Of a stretch of DNA of 64,000 nt, positions 63,465 to 64,000 are shown one piece after another (the first letter of the stretch is position 1; each line of letters starts with the position of its first letter). The position numbers were made by a program, and so were the translations under genes. The notes under the pieces were generated by a model. That model saw nothing but the letters and a program-made list of their open reading frames with translations. It had not been told where the DNA came from and ran no database searches. The DNA comes from Neorhodopirellula lusitana (GTDB taxonomy: Bacteria; Planctomycetota; Planctomycetia; Pirellulales; Pirellulaceae), in contig NZ_FXUG01000002.1 in the NCBI RefSeq assembly GCF_900182915.1, forward strand, positions 1-64,000. Reading direction: 5' to 3'.

Positions 63465-64000
63465 ATGTCTGGTTTCGCCAAGCTTGTTATCTATGAAGAC
63501 AACCATCTGTTGGTGGTCAATAAGCCAGCAGGCGTGTCAACGATGGGTGACGAAAATCGTCAAACTTTGCACACGCTCGCGGGAGCTTATCTGAAGCAGA
63601 AGTATCAGAAGCCGCATGGGGTTTATGTTGGGATTGTCAGTCGACTGGATGCGATGACTTCAGGCGTCATTGTCTTGGCGCGAACCAGCAAAGCGGCAGC
63701 TCGTCTGAACGTGCAGTTTGCTCAGAAATCAAGCAGCAAGCATCTCGAAAAAACGTATCTCGCGATCGTTCAGGCGACGAACGGTGTGGCTGCGAATTTG
63801 AGCGACAAGGGAACGTTGTCTGACTACTTATACAAGGATGACGCGGCTCATCGGATGCGGGCTACCGCCGGTCCGCAAGACGGAGCCAAGCTTGCAGAGT
63901 TGGGGTACCGTGCGCTGCACCGGAGTGATTCGTATCAGGTGATGTCCGTGGTTCCCAAGACCGGCCGTAAGCATCAGATTCGAGTGCAGTTTGCAACACG
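63465..64000 (+). CDS. RluA-family pseudouridine synthase (3' end outside window)
   Basis: About 178 residues are visible before the window ends. The frame starts MSGFAKLVIYEDNHLLVVNK, the usual PAGVSTM-type opening of the family (VNKPAGV), followed by the catalytic motif SRLDAMTSGVIVLA with the active Asp, and TGRKHQIRVQFAT just before the end. There is no S4 domain in front. The target (rRNA or tRNA) cannot be told from this. Confidence 0.92.
   Translation, partial: MSGFAKLVIYEDNHLLVVNKPAGVSTMGDENRQTLHTLAGAYLKQKYQKPHGVYVGIVSRLDAMTSGVIVLARTSKAAARLNVQFAQKSSSKHLEKTYLAIVQATNGVAANLSDKGTLSDYLYKDDAAHRMRATAGPQDGAKLAELGYRALHRSDSYQVMSVVPKTGRKHQIRVQFAT

Noticed and set aside
1-64000. CRISPR arrays, tRNA and rRNA genes
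   Set aside because: No regularly spaced repeats with unique spacers and no cloverleaf or rRNA sequence was noticed while reading both strands; a tRNAscan/Infernal run would settle this.

Overview
The window looks like a chromosomal segment of a Planctomycetota bacterium, most likely a Rhodopirellula-like member of the Pirellulaceae. The evidence is the gene content: a DUF1559 pseudopilin-like protein, a PVC-type cytochrome c/dehydrogenase fused to an SGNH hydrolase, an SHD1-domain protein with a long acidic repeat region, planctomycete-style Ser/Thr kinases with sensory fusions, an ECF sigma factor overlapping a kinase gene, and a chlamydia-like class Ic ribonucleotide reductase. Genes are scattered over both strands in short operons.

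Layout. 1-5.7 kb is accessory: the 3' end of an IS4-type transposase, a patch of decayed repeats, a large KAP/YobI-like membrane P-loop NTPase, a frameshifted HTH remnant and about 0.9 kb with no convincing gene. 5.7-10.4 kb (+) is a redox cluster: an NADH/FAD/[2Fe-2S] protein fused to a membrane domain with four suitably spaced histidines, an eleven-heme cytochrome c, a heme-binding DUF3365 lipoprotein and a single-domain globin. 10.5-15.2 kb (-) is a two-gene signalling operon: a 1184-residue kinase with pseudokinase, SRPBCC, DUF5939 and degenerate cyclase domains, followed by an FHA-EAL protein. 15.5-22.3 kb (-) holds an outer-membrane barrel-like protein, the SGNH-dehydrogenase-cytochrome fusion and an SGNH hydrolase. 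22.4-23.2 kb holds mntR with two near-identical palindromes upstream.

23.2-29.9 kb: DUF1559 and companion (+), arsC (-), and an nrdA-small ORF-nrdB operon (-) preceded by a cobalamin riboswitch. NrdB has Phe in place of the radical Tyr, which marks class Ic. 29.9-34.9 kb: FtsX-like permease and LolD-like ATPase encoded on opposite strands, DUF805 proteins, and a 3-methyladenine glycosylase. 34.9-42.9 kb: SHD1 protein (-), then a (+) run with a heme-sensing histidine kinase, a conserved hypothetical, an esterase and a large secreted protein. 42.9-45.4 kb (-): Wza-like export lipoprotein and a Cys-rich lipoprotein. 45.8-48.7 kb (-): ECF sigma factor and a kinase with a TAXI-like extracytoplasmic domain. 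49.1-51.2 kb (-): clpX and a SHOCT-like membrane protein.

51.9-64 kb (+): LplT-like MFS transporter, amt and glnK (ammonium uptake and its PII regulator), an isolated flgK, a prenyltransferase-beta-like repeat protein, pheA, pyrC, an M14 carboxypeptidase and an RluA-type pseudouridine synthase cut by the window end. I found no tRNA, rRNA or CRISPR array.

The most unusual systems are the kinase/FHA-EAL operon, the transmembrane NADH-to-multiheme relay, and the cobalamin-riboswitch-controlled class Ic reductase.
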